The position numbers and the translations under genes are program-made. Below, in pieces: positions 16,425 through 26,400 of a DNA stretch of 32,728 nt; within the stretch, counting starts at the first letter, position 1, and every line of letters starts with the position of its first letter. The notes beneath the pieces are model-generated. The model saw nothing but the letters and a program-made list of their open reading frames with translations. It searched no databases and was not told the origin of the DNA. The stretch is from the NCBI RefSeq assembly GCF_021699195.1, contig NZ_SSXE01000110.1:1-32728 (forward strand). Direction: 5' to 3'. The DNA comes from Nonomuraea sp. MG754425 (GTDB lineage: Bacteria; Actinomycetota; Actinomycetes; Streptosporangiales; Streptosporangiaceae).

Positions 16425-18293
16425 GTGACACCGCAACCCATGATCCGCGCCCGCCGCACTTTGGCCGCGACCGTCACTCTGGCGGTCGCGAGCACCACGC
16501 TGACCGGCTGTTTCGAGGAGCCCTCACCGCACGACGCGGTGCGTGACTTCCTCGTGGGCTGGCAGACGGAGGACTACGACCTGGCCGCGGGACGCACCGA
16601 CGGCGACGAGCAGACGGTGCGCAAGGCGCTGGCCGACGCGAAGCTGGAGCTGGACGCCGCCTCGTTCCGCTTCAAGATCACGAAGGTCGACGTCGCCGAC
16701 GACGAGTCCAGGGCCGACTTCCACGCGGAGGTCGACCTCGGGGAGAACAACCCCCTGTGGGAGTACGAGGGGGTGCTGCCGCTGCACCTGGTCGACGGCT
16801 CCTGGAAGGTGCGCTGGTCACCCTCGGTGCTGCATCCGCAGCTCAAGGAGGGGCAGCGGTTCGCGGTCGACACCGAGCCGCGGCCGCGGCAGCCGGTGGT
16901 CGACCGGGCCGGCGACGCGCTCCAGAACGACACCCTCCTCTACGTCGCGGGCGTCTACCCCAACCAGCTCGGCGACCGCGCCCAAGAGGTGGTCGCGCAG
17001 CTCTCGGAGGTCACCGGCTACGCCCAGGACCGGCTGCTGAGCCGGGTCAGGTCCTCGCCGCCCGAGAAGTTCGTGCAGCTCGTGACGTTCGGACGGGCCC
17101 TCTTCCAGTCGAAGCGGGTGAAGCTGGAGGCCATCGACGGGGTCGAGATCCAGCCGCAGCGCCAGCCCGTCGATCCCGACGCGCCCCGCCAGATCGTGGG
17201 CAGCGTCAGCGCGCTCACGCCCGAGACCGAGCAGAAGCTGGGCGGCCCGCAGCGGGCCGGCGACTCGGTGGGCCGCAACGGCCTGCAGCAGGCATACCAG
17301 GACTACCTGACGGGCTCCACCGAGACCAAGGTGATCACTCTCGACCTGAAGACCGGCGAGCAGGTCGCCGAGCTCAAGCAGTGGCCGGGCCGGCAGAACG
17401 TCTCGGTGAAGACCACGATCGACCGGGTCACGCAGGCGGCGGCCGAACTGGCGGTGGCCGAGACGGGCACCAGCGCGCTGGTGGCGGTGCAGCGCGAGAC
17501 GGGTGAGGTCCTCGCGGTCAGCACCAAGGGCCTGCACCAGGAGCGCGACGCGCTGGCCGGCAAGTTCCCGGCCGGCACGGCCTTCTCGATCGTGGCCGCG
17601 GACGCGCTGCTGAAGAAGGGCGTGAGCCCCAAGCAGAAGCTGGCCTGCCCGCAGGAGCGCACGGTGGGCGGGGCCAAGTTCGTGCACACCGGCCAGAGCG
17701 CGGGCGTCACCACGTCGGCCACCTTCCAGGAGCACTTCGCCAAGGGCTGCGTGACCGCGCTGGCCTCACTGGCCCGCCGGGTCACGGCCGACGAGTTGCT
17801 GCGCAGCGCCAAGGCGTTCGGCGTGGGGCAGCCGTGGCGGCTGCCGCTGAGGTCGTTCAGCGGGACACTGCCGTCGCTGGGCGGCGACGCCGACAAGGCC
17901 AAGGCCATCGCGGGCCAGAACGTCGAGATGAGCCCGCTCAGCATGGCCCTGGTGGCCGCGGCGGTGGGCTCGGGCACGTGGCGTCCGCCGGTGCTGGTCA
18001 CCGACCCCAAGTCGCCCGACCCGACGGGCGAGTCGACGCCGGCCCCGCAGCCGGCCCCGGTGCCGATGGACCCGAAGGCCCGCGCGGCGCTGATGACCAT
18101 GATGCGGGCCGGTGCGGCCGGCACGCCCGCGCAGGCGGGCAAGGGGCGGGTCTACGGCGTGACGGCGACGTCGGGCAACCAGCAGGGCTGGTTCGTCGGC
18201 TGGCAGGGCGACGTGGCCATCGCGGTGCTGGCGAAGAACTACGATCCGGCGGCCGTGGCGGGCAGCTTCTTCGGGGCGCTTCGTAGCCCGTAG
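16425..18293 (+). CDS. Lipoprotein PBP homologue with lost transpeptidase motifs
   Basis: A 622-residue exported protein with a lipobox (TLTGC, Cys28). An NTF2-like MecA_N domain (about 33-140) and a PBP dimerisation-type region (about 150-330) precede a transpeptidase-fold domain (about 335-622). Aligned from memory with active actinobacterial relatives, the SxxK motif (PGSTFK type) is here GTAFS, so Ser is T385 and Lys is S388. SxN (SCNT type) is GCVT (441-444), and KTG is T580-A581-T582 in a segment leading to GWFVGW. All three active-site motifs are thus absent while the frame and fold-defining sequence are intact, so it should not bind beta-lactams covalently or cross-link peptidoglycan. 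A scaffold or sensor role in wall synthesis is inferred. GTG 16425 lies 4 nt after smpB; ATG 16440 is an alternative start. Confidence 0.88.
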   Translation: MTPQPMIRARRTLAATVTLAVASTTLTGCFEEPSPHDAVRDFLVGWQTEDYDLAAGRTDGDEQTVRKALADAKLELDAASFRFKITKVDVADDESRADFHAEVDLGENNPLWEYEGVLPLHLVDGSWKVRWSPSVLHPQLKEGQRFAVDTEPRPRQPVVDRAGDALQNDTLLYVAGVYPNQLGDRAQEVVAQLSEVTGYAQDRLLSRVRSSPPEKFVQLVTFGRALFQSKRVKLEAIDGVEIQPQRQPVDPDAPRQIVGSVSALTPETEQKLGGPQRAGDSVGRNGLQQAYQDYLTGSTETKVITLDLKTGEQVAELKQWPGRQNVSVKTTIDRVTQAAAELAVAETGTSALVAVQRETGEVLAVSTKGLHQERDALAGKFPAGTAFSIVAADALLKKGVSPKQKLACPQERTVGGAKFVHTGQSAGVTTSATFQEHFAKGCVTALASLARRVTADELLRSAKAFGVGQPWRLPLRSFSGTLPSLGGDADKAKAIAGQNVEMSPLSMALVAAAVGSGTWRPPVLVTDPKSPDPTGESTPAPQPAPVPMDPKARAALMTMMRAGAAGTPAQAGKGRVYGVTATSGNQQGWFVGWQGDVAIAVLAKNYDPAAVAGSFFGALRSP

Positions 18294-18303
18294 TGAATTA
18301 TTC

Positions 18304-18352
18304 GTCACGCTGAGCAACCTTTGCGGAGGCGGGTTGCGTCTTACTCAGTGAC
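18304..18352 (+). terminator. Structured 3' region after the PBP-like gene
   Basis: Nested pairing GTCA/TGAC, CTGAG/CTCAG and CAACC/GGTTG gives a branched or bulged hairpin starting 11 nt after the stop. It lacks a U-tract. Confidence 0.4.
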
Positions 18353-18395
18353 TGGGCCCGCTCGGGGGGTTGCGGTTCCAGTCGCCGTGATGAGA

Positions 18396-18422
18396 CAGGA
18401 CTTCATCTCGGGGGAAGTCCTG
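18396..18422 (+). terminator. Hairpin, probable terminator
   Basis: A perfect 9-bp stem CAGGACTTC / GAAGTCCTG with a 9-nt loop, in the 312-nt stretch (18294-18605) between the PBP-like gene and ssrA. I see no gene in that stretch, only these hairpins and the ssrA promoter candidate. Confidence 0.5.
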
Positions 18423-18532
18423 CCGTCCGGACCGGCTCGACCCTGCCGGTCGGCCCCCGGGGCGCGTGCTTTGTGCCGCGTTCCCGGGGGTTCGGCATGT
18501 TCCGGCGCGGACGAGTCGCACCCGGAATTAAG

Positions 18533-18563
18533 TTGGCGTTCAGGGCGTTGTCCCATGTACATT
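18533..18563 (+). promoter_or_regulatory. Candidate ssrA promoter
   Basis: TTGGCG (18533-18538), 19-nt spacer, TACATT (18558-18563). The start point would be near 18570, giving a 5' extension of about 36 nt to be removed by RNase P. An alternative -10, GACAAT (18594-18599), would start exactly at the mature 5' end (18606) but has no -35. Confidence 0.4.
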
Positions 18564-18605
18564 CGTCATGCGCGGCCTCCTTGAGGGCGTGTTGACAATT
18601 GCACA

Positions 18606-18986
18606 GGGGGTGACTGGCTTCGACTTTGACCTTGCAAGCCAGGTGAAGCGGGCCGAGGACTGCGGACATAACCTCGTTAATCCTGTGACCGTAACCAACA
18701 AGTGCCAATTCTAAGAGCACTGTGGCTGCCAGGGACTCCCTGGCGCTCGCTGCCTAAGTAGCGAAACCACTGTCAGCCCGGGAGTGCCTTCGGCCCGGGG
18801 TCTGGCATCGCTAGAAGGCTCAACCGATTGACCCGGCCACGGGGATGATCGGGAAACCAAACAGTGGCTGAGCCCGTCGGCGACTCGCCTGCGTGATCGC
18901 CGGGGCTGAGAAAAACACAGCAGGCTGCGCCCGGAGAAGCCCTGACTTGGGGTTGAAGGACGCGGGTTCGATTCCCGCCACCTCCA
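18606..18986 (+). ncRNA. ssrA: Transfer-messenger RNA (tmRNA)
   Basis: The 5' end GGGGGTGACTGGCTTCGAC pairs with the 3' end CACCTCC, forming a 7-bp acceptor stem with a G3-U70 wobble, the alanine identity signal. The T arm is GCGGG-TTCGATT-CCCGC (18962-18978). The tag reading frame resumes at GCC 18704 and ends at TAA 18755-18757, encoding ANSKSTVAARDSLALAA (17 residues), with the ALAA ending recognised by ClpXP-type proteases. The pseudoknot region fills 18758-18900. After the discriminator A (18986) the genome reads CTA, not CCA, so CCA must be added after transcription. It acts with SmpB (15953) to release stalled ribosomes. Boundaries come from stem pairing by eye. Confidence 0.95.
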
Positions 18987-18993
18987 CTATCTC

Positions 18994-19038
18994 AAACCGC
19001 CTCTGAGCTGCCGAAACGTCGGCAGACAGGGGCGGTTT
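18994..19038 (+). terminator. ssrA terminator
   Basis: A long nested hairpin: AAACCGCC pairs with GGCGGTTT, and inside it CTGCCGA-AACG-TCGGCAG forms a 7-bp stem with a tetraloop. It begins 8 nt after the tmRNA end. Confidence 0.8.
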
Positions 19039-19086
19039 CGGTATGTTCGGCCCTGCGGGCCGTCCGTTCCGCCAGGCTCGCGGCGG

Positions 19087-20088
19087 TCAGAGCCAGCCGC
19101 GGACGGCGGCCTCCACGCCCGCCTGGAAGCGGGTGGTCATGCCGAGCCGCTCCACCACCGCCGCGATCTTGCGGGTGGCGGTGCGGGTGCTGACGCCGAG
19201 TTGCCTGCCGATGGTCTCGTCCTTCAGTCCCGAGTTCAGCAGGCGCAGCACGACCAGGTCCTCCTCGGTCGGCAGTTCCTCGGGCGGGGCCTGTGGCCTG
19301 CCGAGTGGTTTGGCCCGCTCCCAGTACAGCTCGAACAGCTCGATCAGGGCGTCCAGCAGCCGGGAGGGGCGCAGCAGCGCGAAGTTGTCGTAGACGCCGT
19401 CCGTCAGCGCGAACAGGGCGGCCCGCCGGTCGGTGACCCGCAGCTTGAACGGCAACTGCGGCAGGAGCCTGGCCCGCTCACCCTCTTCGGCCAGGCGCAG
19501 CAGCGTCTCCAGGCGGCCGGGGCGGTGGAAGGACTCGGGGCAGTAGATCACCCGCAGGTCCACGCCGCGGGCCAGGAAGTCCCGGGTGTTGGCCATCTCG
19601 GCGGCGTTGGAGTTCTCGTAGCCGTCGGGCTTGACGACGTACGGGGGTGTGTCGAAGTAGAGCACCTCGGTGGTGGCCGAGAGGTTCTGCTCCACCAGTT
19701 CCCGCTTGATGTCCTCGGGGTGGGAGAGCACCTCCACCACCCCCGGCGCGCCGCTGCCCGCCAGGCGTCCGGAGTGGTAGAGCCGCGTCAGGTCCTGCGC
19801 GACCGAGATGACCTCGGCCAGGCCCGCCTCGGCCTCCATGCGCCGCCTGCTGACCAGTGTGGACAGCGCGCTCTCCGGCTGGACCGCCTCGTAGCCGCCG
19901 CCTCTGGCGCGGCGCAGCAGTCCCGCCTCGTGCAGCCTGGCCAGCGCCTGCCGTACCCGTGGGGGAGTGACGCCGAGTTCGGCGGCGAGGCTCGGGGCGC
20001 GCCACCCGGGATGTCTGAGCAGCATCCGGTAGACGCGCTCGTCGAAGTCCCTGATACCCGCCGCGGCGAGGGACGGCTGATCTTCCAC
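19087..20088 (-). CDS. LuxR-type transcriptional regulator with N-terminal winged helix
   Basis: A 333-residue regulator. Residues about 15-70 form a TrmB/MarR-like winged helix (DERVYRMLLRHPGWRAPSLA, LGVTPPRVRQALARLHEAGL). The middle (about 115-235) resembles the PLD-like effector part of this actinobacterial group (EVLYFDTPPYVV, ARGVDLRVIYCPESF). The last 65 residues are a LuxR/GerE helix-turn-helix (TEEDLVVLRLLNSGLKDETI, GRQLGVSTRTATRKIAAVVE). The GTG start has AGGTGG 6 nt upstream. It is divergent from the secreted protease gene, with a palindrome (20117-20130) near its own promoter, so it may control both. The ligand is unknown. Confidence 0.88.
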   Translation of the reverse strand: MEDQPSLAAAGIRDFDERVYRMLLRHPGWRAPSLAAELGVTPPRVRQALARLHEAGLLRRARGGGYEAVQPESALSTLVSRRRMEAEAGLAEVISVAQDLTRLYHSGRLAGSGAPGVVEVLSHPEDIKRELVEQNLSATTEVLYFDTPPYVVKPDGYENSNAAEMANTRDFLARGVDLRVIYCPESFHRPGRLETLLRLAEEGERARLLPQLPFKLRVTDRRAALFALTDGVYDNFALLRPSRLLDALIELFELYWERAKPLGRPQAPPEELPTEEDLVVLRLLNSGLKDETIGRQLGVSTRTATRKIAAVVERLGMTTRFQAGVEAAVRGWL

Positions 20089-20116
20089 GCACCACCTGAC
20101 CGATTCGTGTCGCTTC

Positions 20117-20130
20117 TGGCCATATGACCA
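20117..20130. promoter_or_regulatory. Palindromic operator candidate
   Basis: TGGCCATATGACCA: a 14-bp palindrome with one mismatched pair, centred on CATATG, in the 157-nt divergent spacer. It is AT-rich against a GC-rich background and lies 29 nt upstream of the regulator start. Confidence 0.45.
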
Positions 20131-20245
20131 AAAACGTCACCACCATATCTCGACAGCAGGTCAGGGCCCGGCGTTGACTGCTCCGTGACCCGCCGGGCGA
20201 TCATGGCCGGGCGGGTGGCAGCCATACCTCCCCCCAAGAGGAGCA

Positions 20246-23128
20246 ATGTCCCGCACCTCACGCGTCCCCCACGCGCTGGCCCTCGCCGCGGTCCTGGCGG
20301 TCACCGCCGCCGCAGTCCCGGCGAACGCCGAACCCGCGCCGGCGGGCGACCTCGCCACCTATGTCGTCACGCTCACGGAAGAGCCCCTCGCCACCAACCC
20401 CGCCACCAAGCCGGACCCGGGCAAGAAGCTCGACACCACCAGCGCCGAGGCCAAGCGCCACCGCGACCACCTGACAGGACGCCAGGACGAGGTGGCCAGG
20501 AGCGTCGGCGCCGCCGCCTCCGGCCACTACTCCGTCGTGTCCAACGGCTTCGTCGCCCAGCTCACCCCCCTGCAGGTGGCCAGGCTCAACCAGACGCCCG
20601 GCGTCGTGTCCGTCGCCCCCGACGGCCTGCTGCAGGCGCTCGACGACCGCGACTCCAGCGACTTCCTCGGCCTGTCGGGCGCGAACGGCCTGTGGTCCAA
20701 GCTCGGCGGCACGGCCGAGGCCGGCAAGGGTGTCGTGGTCGGCGTCGTCGACTCCGGCATCTGGCCGGAGAACCCGTCCTTCGCCGGCCCCGCGCTCGGC
20801 ACCGAGCCGCCCACACAGGCCGACCCCTACCGGCCCTACCGGCAGGGCGACGTCACGGTGATGAAGAAGGCCGACGGGGCCACCTTCACCGGCACCTGCC
20901 AGACCGGCCAGCAGTTCACCGCGGACCTGTGCAACCAGAAGGTGATCAGCGCCCGCTACTACGGCACGACCTGGCTGGCCCAGCACGATCCCGCCGCGAT
21001 AGGAGAGTTCGTCTCCCCGCGCGACCTCGGCGGCCACGGCTCGCACACGGCGAGCACCGCCGCCGGGAACAACGGCGTCGCCGCCTCCGCCAACGGCCTC
21101 GACTTCGGCACCGTGTCCGGTGTCGCGCCCGGAGCCGCGATCGCGGTCTACAAGGCGCTGTGGAACGGCCAGGGCTACATCAGCGACATCCTCCACGCCA
21201 TCGACCAAGCCGTCGCCGACGGCGTCGATGTGATCAACTTCTCGGTCGGCGCCGGCCAGGAGGCGCCTGACGTGGCGAACCCGACCGGCATGGCCTTCCT
21301 GCGGGCCGCCGCGGCGGGGGTCTTCGTCGCAGCCGCGGGCGGGAACTCGGGGCCGGGCGCCGCCACGATCGACAACACCGGGCCCTGGGTGACCACGGTC
21401 GCCGCCGGCACGATCGCGCCCCGCCTCGGCGACGTGCACCTGGGCGACGGCACCGTCCTGCACGGCGCGAGCGCCACCGTGCAGGCGCCGTTCGGCCCCA
21501 AGCCGCTGGCCACCTCCGTGGCGGTCAAGACCGCCACGGCCTCGGACGACGACGCCTCCATGTGCGGACCGAAGACCCTCGACCCGGCCAAGGCCGCCGG
21601 GAAGATCATCTACTGTGTGCGTGGCGTGGTTCCGCGCGCCGACAAGTCGGCCGAGGTGAAGCGGGCCGGCGGCGTGGGCATGGTGCTGGGCAACCCCAGC
21701 AGCCAGGACGTCTTCGCCGACATCCACGGCGTGCCCACGGTGCACGTCGACCATCCGGACGCCGCGAAGCTGATCGCCTACGCCGCGACCGAGGGGGCCA
21801 CCGCGACCCTGCTCCCGGTGAGCACGGGTGGCGCGCCGTACCCGCAGGTGGCTTCGTTCTCCTCGCGCGGCCCCTCGCTGACCAACGACGGAAATCTGCT
21901 CAAGCCGGACATCAGCGCCCCGGGCGTGTCGATCCTGGCCGCCGTGGCGCCCCCCGGCAACCAGGGCAAGGACTTCGACTTCTACTCCGGGACCTCCATG
22001 GCCGCCCCGCACGTCGCGGGCCTGGCCGCGCTCTACCTCGGCGAGCACCCGCAGATGTCGCCCGCCTCGATCAAGTCGGCGATGATGACCACCGCCTACG
22101 ACACCAGGACCGCCGACGCGTACGCCCAGGGCGCAGGCCACGTCGATCCGGCCCGCATGCTGAAGCCCGGCCTCGTCTACGACGCGACGATCAAGGACTG
22201 GTACGGCTACCTCGAGGGCTTCGGCAAGGTGACGGGCACCGGGGCCGCGCCGATCGCCACCAGCGACCTGAACTACCCGAGCATCGCCGTCAGGCAGCTC
22301 TTCGGCACCAGGACGGTCACGCGCAGGGTGACCGCGCTGACCCCCGGCGTCTACCACGCCAAGCTCGACCTGGCCGGCTACCAGACCAAGGTCTCGCCCT
22401 CCACGCTGAACTTCAAGAAGGCGGGCGAGACCAAGGAGTTCACCGTCACCATCAAGCTGACCCCCGGCGCGGCCGAAGGCACCACCACCAGCTCGCTCAC
22501 CTGGTCGGGCGCGGGAACGACGGTTCGCAGCCCCGTCGTGGTCACGCCGCTCAGCGTCAAGGCGCCCGCCGAGGTCGTGGGGGCCGGTACGGACGGCACG
22601 CTCACCCTGGACGTCACGCCCGGTGTGGCCAAGTTCACCGCCACCGGTCGCGGCCTCGTCCAGGGCCGGCCGATGCACGACACCACGCCCGCCGGCGCGG
22701 ACCTCGCCAGGTTGATCGACGTCACCGTTCCCGAGGGCACGAAGGCGCTCGGGATCAAGCTCTCCCACGATCCGGGGGCGTCGGTGCTCGCGGCTCTGTT
22801 CAGGCGCGGCTCCGACGGGGTGGTCAGCGTGGTCGACTTCATCGACGGCTCCGGCGGCGACAGACGCCTCCTGCTGGCCAAGCCCGAGCCGGGGGCCTAC
22901 ATCGTCCTCGTCGCCTCCGGCGGGAGCGCCACGGACTTCACCCTCCAGACCGACATCGTGACCGCCGACGCCCCCGTGGTGGCTCCGCTCAGGGTCACGC
23001 CGGCCAAGGCCCACGCCACGCCCGGCACACCGCTGCAGGTGACCGCCTCGTGGAGCGAGCTGTCCGGCACGGCCACCGGCTACCTCGAATACCCCAACGG
23101 CACCGGCACGGTCGTCAGCATCAACTAG
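20246..23128 (+). CDS. Secreted subtilisin-like serine protease (S8, PA-domain type)
   Basis: A 960-residue preproprotease with a signal peptide ending near ANAEPAPA and an I9 propeptide (about 37-130, TYVVTLTEEPL to VSVAPDGLLQ). The S8 catalytic domain has D169 (VGVVDSGIWPE), H264 (GGHGSHTAST), oxyanion N367 (AAGGNSGPG) and S584 (GTSMAAPHVAG). A PA domain is inserted between Asn and Ser (about 430-530). After the catalytic domain come an Fn3-like domain typical of plant subtilases (about 665-775) and a C-terminal beta domain. All four key residues are intact, so an active extracellular protease is expected. The ATG has AGAGGAG upstream. It is divergent from the LuxR-type regulator and followed by a strong terminator. 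Confidence 0.94.
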   Translation: MSRTSRVPHALALAAVLAVTAAAVPANAEPAPAGDLATYVVTLTEEPLATNPATKPDPGKKLDTTSAEAKRHRDHLTGRQDEVARSVGAAASGHYSVVSNGFVAQLTPLQVARLNQTPGVVSVAPDGLLQALDDRDSSDFLGLSGANGLWSKLGGTAEAGKGVVVGVVDSGIWPENPSFAGPALGTEPPTQADPYRPYRQGDVTVMKKADGATFTGTCQTGQQFTADLCNQKVISARYYGTTWLAQHDPAAIGEFVSPRDLGGHGSHTASTAAGNNGVAASANGLDFGTVSGVAPGAAIAVYKALWNGQGYISDILHAIDQAVADGVDVINFSVGAGQEAPDVANPTGMAFLRAAAAGVFVAAAGGNSGPGAATIDNTGPWVTTVAAGTIAPRLGDVHLGDGTVLHGASATVQAPFGPKPLATSVAVKTATASDDDASMCGPKTLDPAKAAGKIIYCVRGVVPRADKSAEVKRAGGVGMVLGNPSSQDVFADIHGVPTVHVDHPDAAKLIAYAATEGATATLLPVSTGGAPYPQVASFSSRGPSLTNDGNLLKPDISAPGVSILAAVAPPGNQGKDFDFYSGTSMAAPHVAGLAALYLGEHPQMSPASIKSAMMTTAYDTRTADAYAQGAGHVDPARMLKPGLVYDATIKDWYGYLEGFGKVTGTGAAPIATSDLNYPSIAVRQLFGTRTVTRRVTALTPGVYHAKLDLAGYQTKVSPSTLNFKKAGETKEFTVTIKLTPGAAEGTTTSSLTWSGAGTTVRSPVVVTPLSVKAPAEVVGAGTDGTLTLDVTPGVAKFTATGRGLVQGRPMHDTTPAGADLARLIDVTVPEGTKALGIKLSHDPGASVLAALFRRGSDGVVSVVDFIDGSGGDRRLLLAKPEPGAYIVLVASGGSATDFTLQTDIVTADAPVVAPLRVTPAKAHATPGTPLQVTASWSELSGTATGYLEYPNGTGTVVSIN

Positions 23129-23166
23129 CCGCCCGCACCGATCGTCGAGGTGAGCCAGAAGAAGAT

Positions 23167-23201
23167 CGACCGCCCGCAGGTGCCTCACCTGCGGGCGGTC
23201 G
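23167..23201 (+). terminator. Terminator of the protease gene
   Basis: A perfect 16-bp stem with a 3-nt loop (CCT), 38 nt after the protease stop. The 246 nt from here to dnaE hold no recognisable gene. Confidence 0.8.
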
Positions 23202-23447
23202 GTCCGTGAGGCACATCGATCAAGCACCGGCGCCCCGCACCCTGCGGAGCCGGCCGGCCCGAAGGCGCGACACGCCCGGCACGATCACGCGTTTCCGCAG
23301 TTCAACGGTGTGGTGGCGGGCCTTGTACGCAACGTGCGCAACAGGCTGGCAACAACCTCTGCCGCCTCCGGCCGCAACGCCCCGGGGATCCTCGTGACGG
23401 AATAGGCTCGTGCGAGGATTTGGGCCGATGCGAAGTTGGGGGAACGG

Positions 23448-26400
23448 GTGAGCAAGTCGTTCGTGCATCTGCACGTCCACACCGAATACAGCATGCTGGA
23501 CGGGGCGGCCAAGCTGAAGCCGCTGTTCAAGGAGGCCGAGCGGCTGGAGATGCCGGCGATCGCGATGAGCGACCACGGCAACATGTTCGGTGCGTACGAG
23601 TTCCAGAAGGTCGCGGCGGGTTCCCCGGTCAAGCCGATCATCGGCATCGAGGCGTACCTGGCCCCGCACAACCGGTTCGTGAAGGAACGCGTCTTCTGGG
23701 GGCAGCGCGCCGAGACCGGCGTCGCGGACGGGGAGGGCGGCAAGGACGTCTCCGGCGGCGGCCGGTTCACCCACATGACCATGTGGGCCAAGAACGCCAC
23801 TGGGCTGCGGAACCTGTTCCGGCTGTCGTCCCTCGCCTCCGCCGAGGGCTACTACTCCAAGCCGCGCATGGACCAGGACCTGATCTCGAAGCACGCCGAC
23901 GGGATCATCGCCACGACCGGCTGCCCGTCCGGCGCGGTGCAGACCCGGATCCGGCTCGGCCAGTTCGACGAGGCCGTCAAGGTGGCCGGCGAGTACCAGG
24001 AGATCTTCGGCAAGGAGAACTACTTCCTGGAGTTGATGGACCACGGGCTCGACATCGAGCGGGAGGTGCGGGCGGACCTGCTGCGGCTGGCCAAGCAGCT
24101 CGGCATCCCGCTGCTGGCCACCAACGACTCCCACTACGTGACCGAGGACCAGGCCGACGCCCACGACAGCCTCCTGTGCGTCGGCGTCGGCAAGAACAAG
24201 GACGACCCGAACCGGTTCCGGTTCAACGGCTCGGGCTACTACCTCAAGTCGGCCGACGAGATGTACCGCCTGTTCCCCGAGTTGCCGGAGGCGTGCGACA
24301 ACACCCTGCTCGTGGCCGAGATGGTCGGCGACTACAGCGACGTCTTCGCCCAGGTGGACCGGATGCCGGACTTCCCCGACGTGCCCGAGGGCGACACGCA
24401 GGAGTCGTGGCTGCGCCAGGAGGTGGAGCGCGGCCTGGTCATGCGGTACGGCGACCCCGTCCCCGACGAGGTGATGGAGCGCTACGAGACCGAGATGAAG
24501 GTCATCGGGCCGATGGGGTTCTCCTCCTACTTCCTCGTGGTCGCCGACATCTGCAAGTACGCCCGCGACAACGGCATCGCGGTCGGGCCGGGCCGAGGAT
24601 CGGCCACCGGGTCGATCGTGGCGTACGCCACCCGCATCACCGAGCTGGACCCGCTGGAGCACGGCCTGCTGTTCGAGCGGTTCCTCAACCCCGAGCGCAT
24701 CAACCCGCCGGACGTCGACCTCGACTTCGACGACCGCCATCGCGACCGCATGGTGGCCTACGTCACCGAGAAGTACGGCAGCGCGTACACGGCGCAGGTC
24801 AACACGTTCGGCACGATCAAGGCCAAGGCCGCCGTCAAGGACGCGTCGCGCATCCTGGGCTACCCGTTCGCGATGGGCGACAAGATCACCAAGGCGATGC
24901 CGCCGGACGTCATGGGCAAGGGCGTCCCCCTCGCGGACATGTTCAACGAGGGCCACCCCCGCTACAACGAGGGCACCGAGATCCGCGCCCTGTACGACAA
25001 CGACCCCGACGTCAGGAAGGTCATCGACACCGGTCGCGGCATCGAGGGCCTGATCCGCGGCACCGGCGTGCACGCGGCGGCGGTCATCCTGTCCTCGACC
25101 CCGCTGCTGGACCTGATCCCCATGCACACCCGGGACAAGGACAAGGTGGTCATCACCGGGTTCGACTACCCGTCCTGTGAGGAGATGGGCCTGGTCAAGA
25201 TGGACTTCCTGGGGCTGCGGAACCTGGGCATCCTCGACCACGCCATCAAGATCATCAAGCAGAGCCGGGGCATCGAGCTGGACACCCTGACGATGCCGCT
25301 CGACGACGCGAAGACCTACCAGCTCCTGGCTCGCGGTGACACGCTGGGCGTGTTCCAGCTCGACGGCGGCCCCATGCGGCAGTTGCTGAAGCTGATGGAG
25401 CCGACCCGGTTCGAGGACATCGCCGCCGTGCTCGCCCTCTACCGACCGGGCCCGATGGCGGCCAACGCGCACACCAACTACGCGCACCGCAAGAACGCCC
25501 GCCAGGACATCGAACCGATCCACCCGGAACTCAAGGACGCCCTTGAGCCCATCCTCGGACCGACCTTCCACCTGCTCGTCTACCAGGAGCAGATCATGGC
25601 CGTCGCCCGTGAGCTGGCCGGCTACACGCTGGGCGGCGCCGACCTGCTGCGCCGCGCGATGGGCAAGAAGAAGAAGGAGATCCTGGACGCGGAGTTCGCC
25701 AACTTCCAGTCCGGCATGCGCGGCAACGGCTACAGCGACGAGTCGATCCAGGCGCTGTGGGACGTCATGCTCCCGTTCTCCGGGTACGCGTTCAACAAGT
25801 CCCACACCGCCGGCTACGGCCTCGTCGCCTACTGGACCGCGTACCTGAAGGCCAACTACCCGGCCGAGTACATGGCCGCCCTGCTCACCTCCGTGGGTGA
25901 CGACAAGGACAAGGCGGCCGTCTACCTGGCCGAGTGCCGCAAGATGGGCATCCAGGTGCTCCCCCCGGACGTCAACGACTCCCAGCTCGACTTCGTCGCC
26001 GTCGGGGACACCCAGGTCAGGTTCGGGATGGGCGCGGTCCGTAACGTCGGGGAGAACGTGGTCGAAGGGATCGTCAAGTCCCGCACCGAGAAGGGCCGCT
26101 TCACCGACTTCAACGACTTCCTCGGCAAGGTGCCGCTCACCGCCTGCAACAAGCGGGTCATCGAATCGCTGATCAAGGCGGGCGCGTACGACTCGCTCGA
26201 ACATCCGCGCAAGGGCCTGCTCATGATCCACGAGCAGGCCGTCGACTCGGTGATCGACATCAAGAAGAACGAGGCGCACGGCCAGGACTCCCTGTTCGGC
26301 GGGATGGACGACACGGGCGACGAGATGGCGTTCACGATCGCCATCCCTGACGGCGAGTGGGACAAGAAGACCAAGCTCGACTTCGAGCGGGAGATGCTCG

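Noticed and set aside
18592..18597. TTGACA just before ssrA as its -35 box
   Set aside because: It lies only 8 nt before the mature tmRNA 5' end, so as a -35 it would start transcription inside the RNA.
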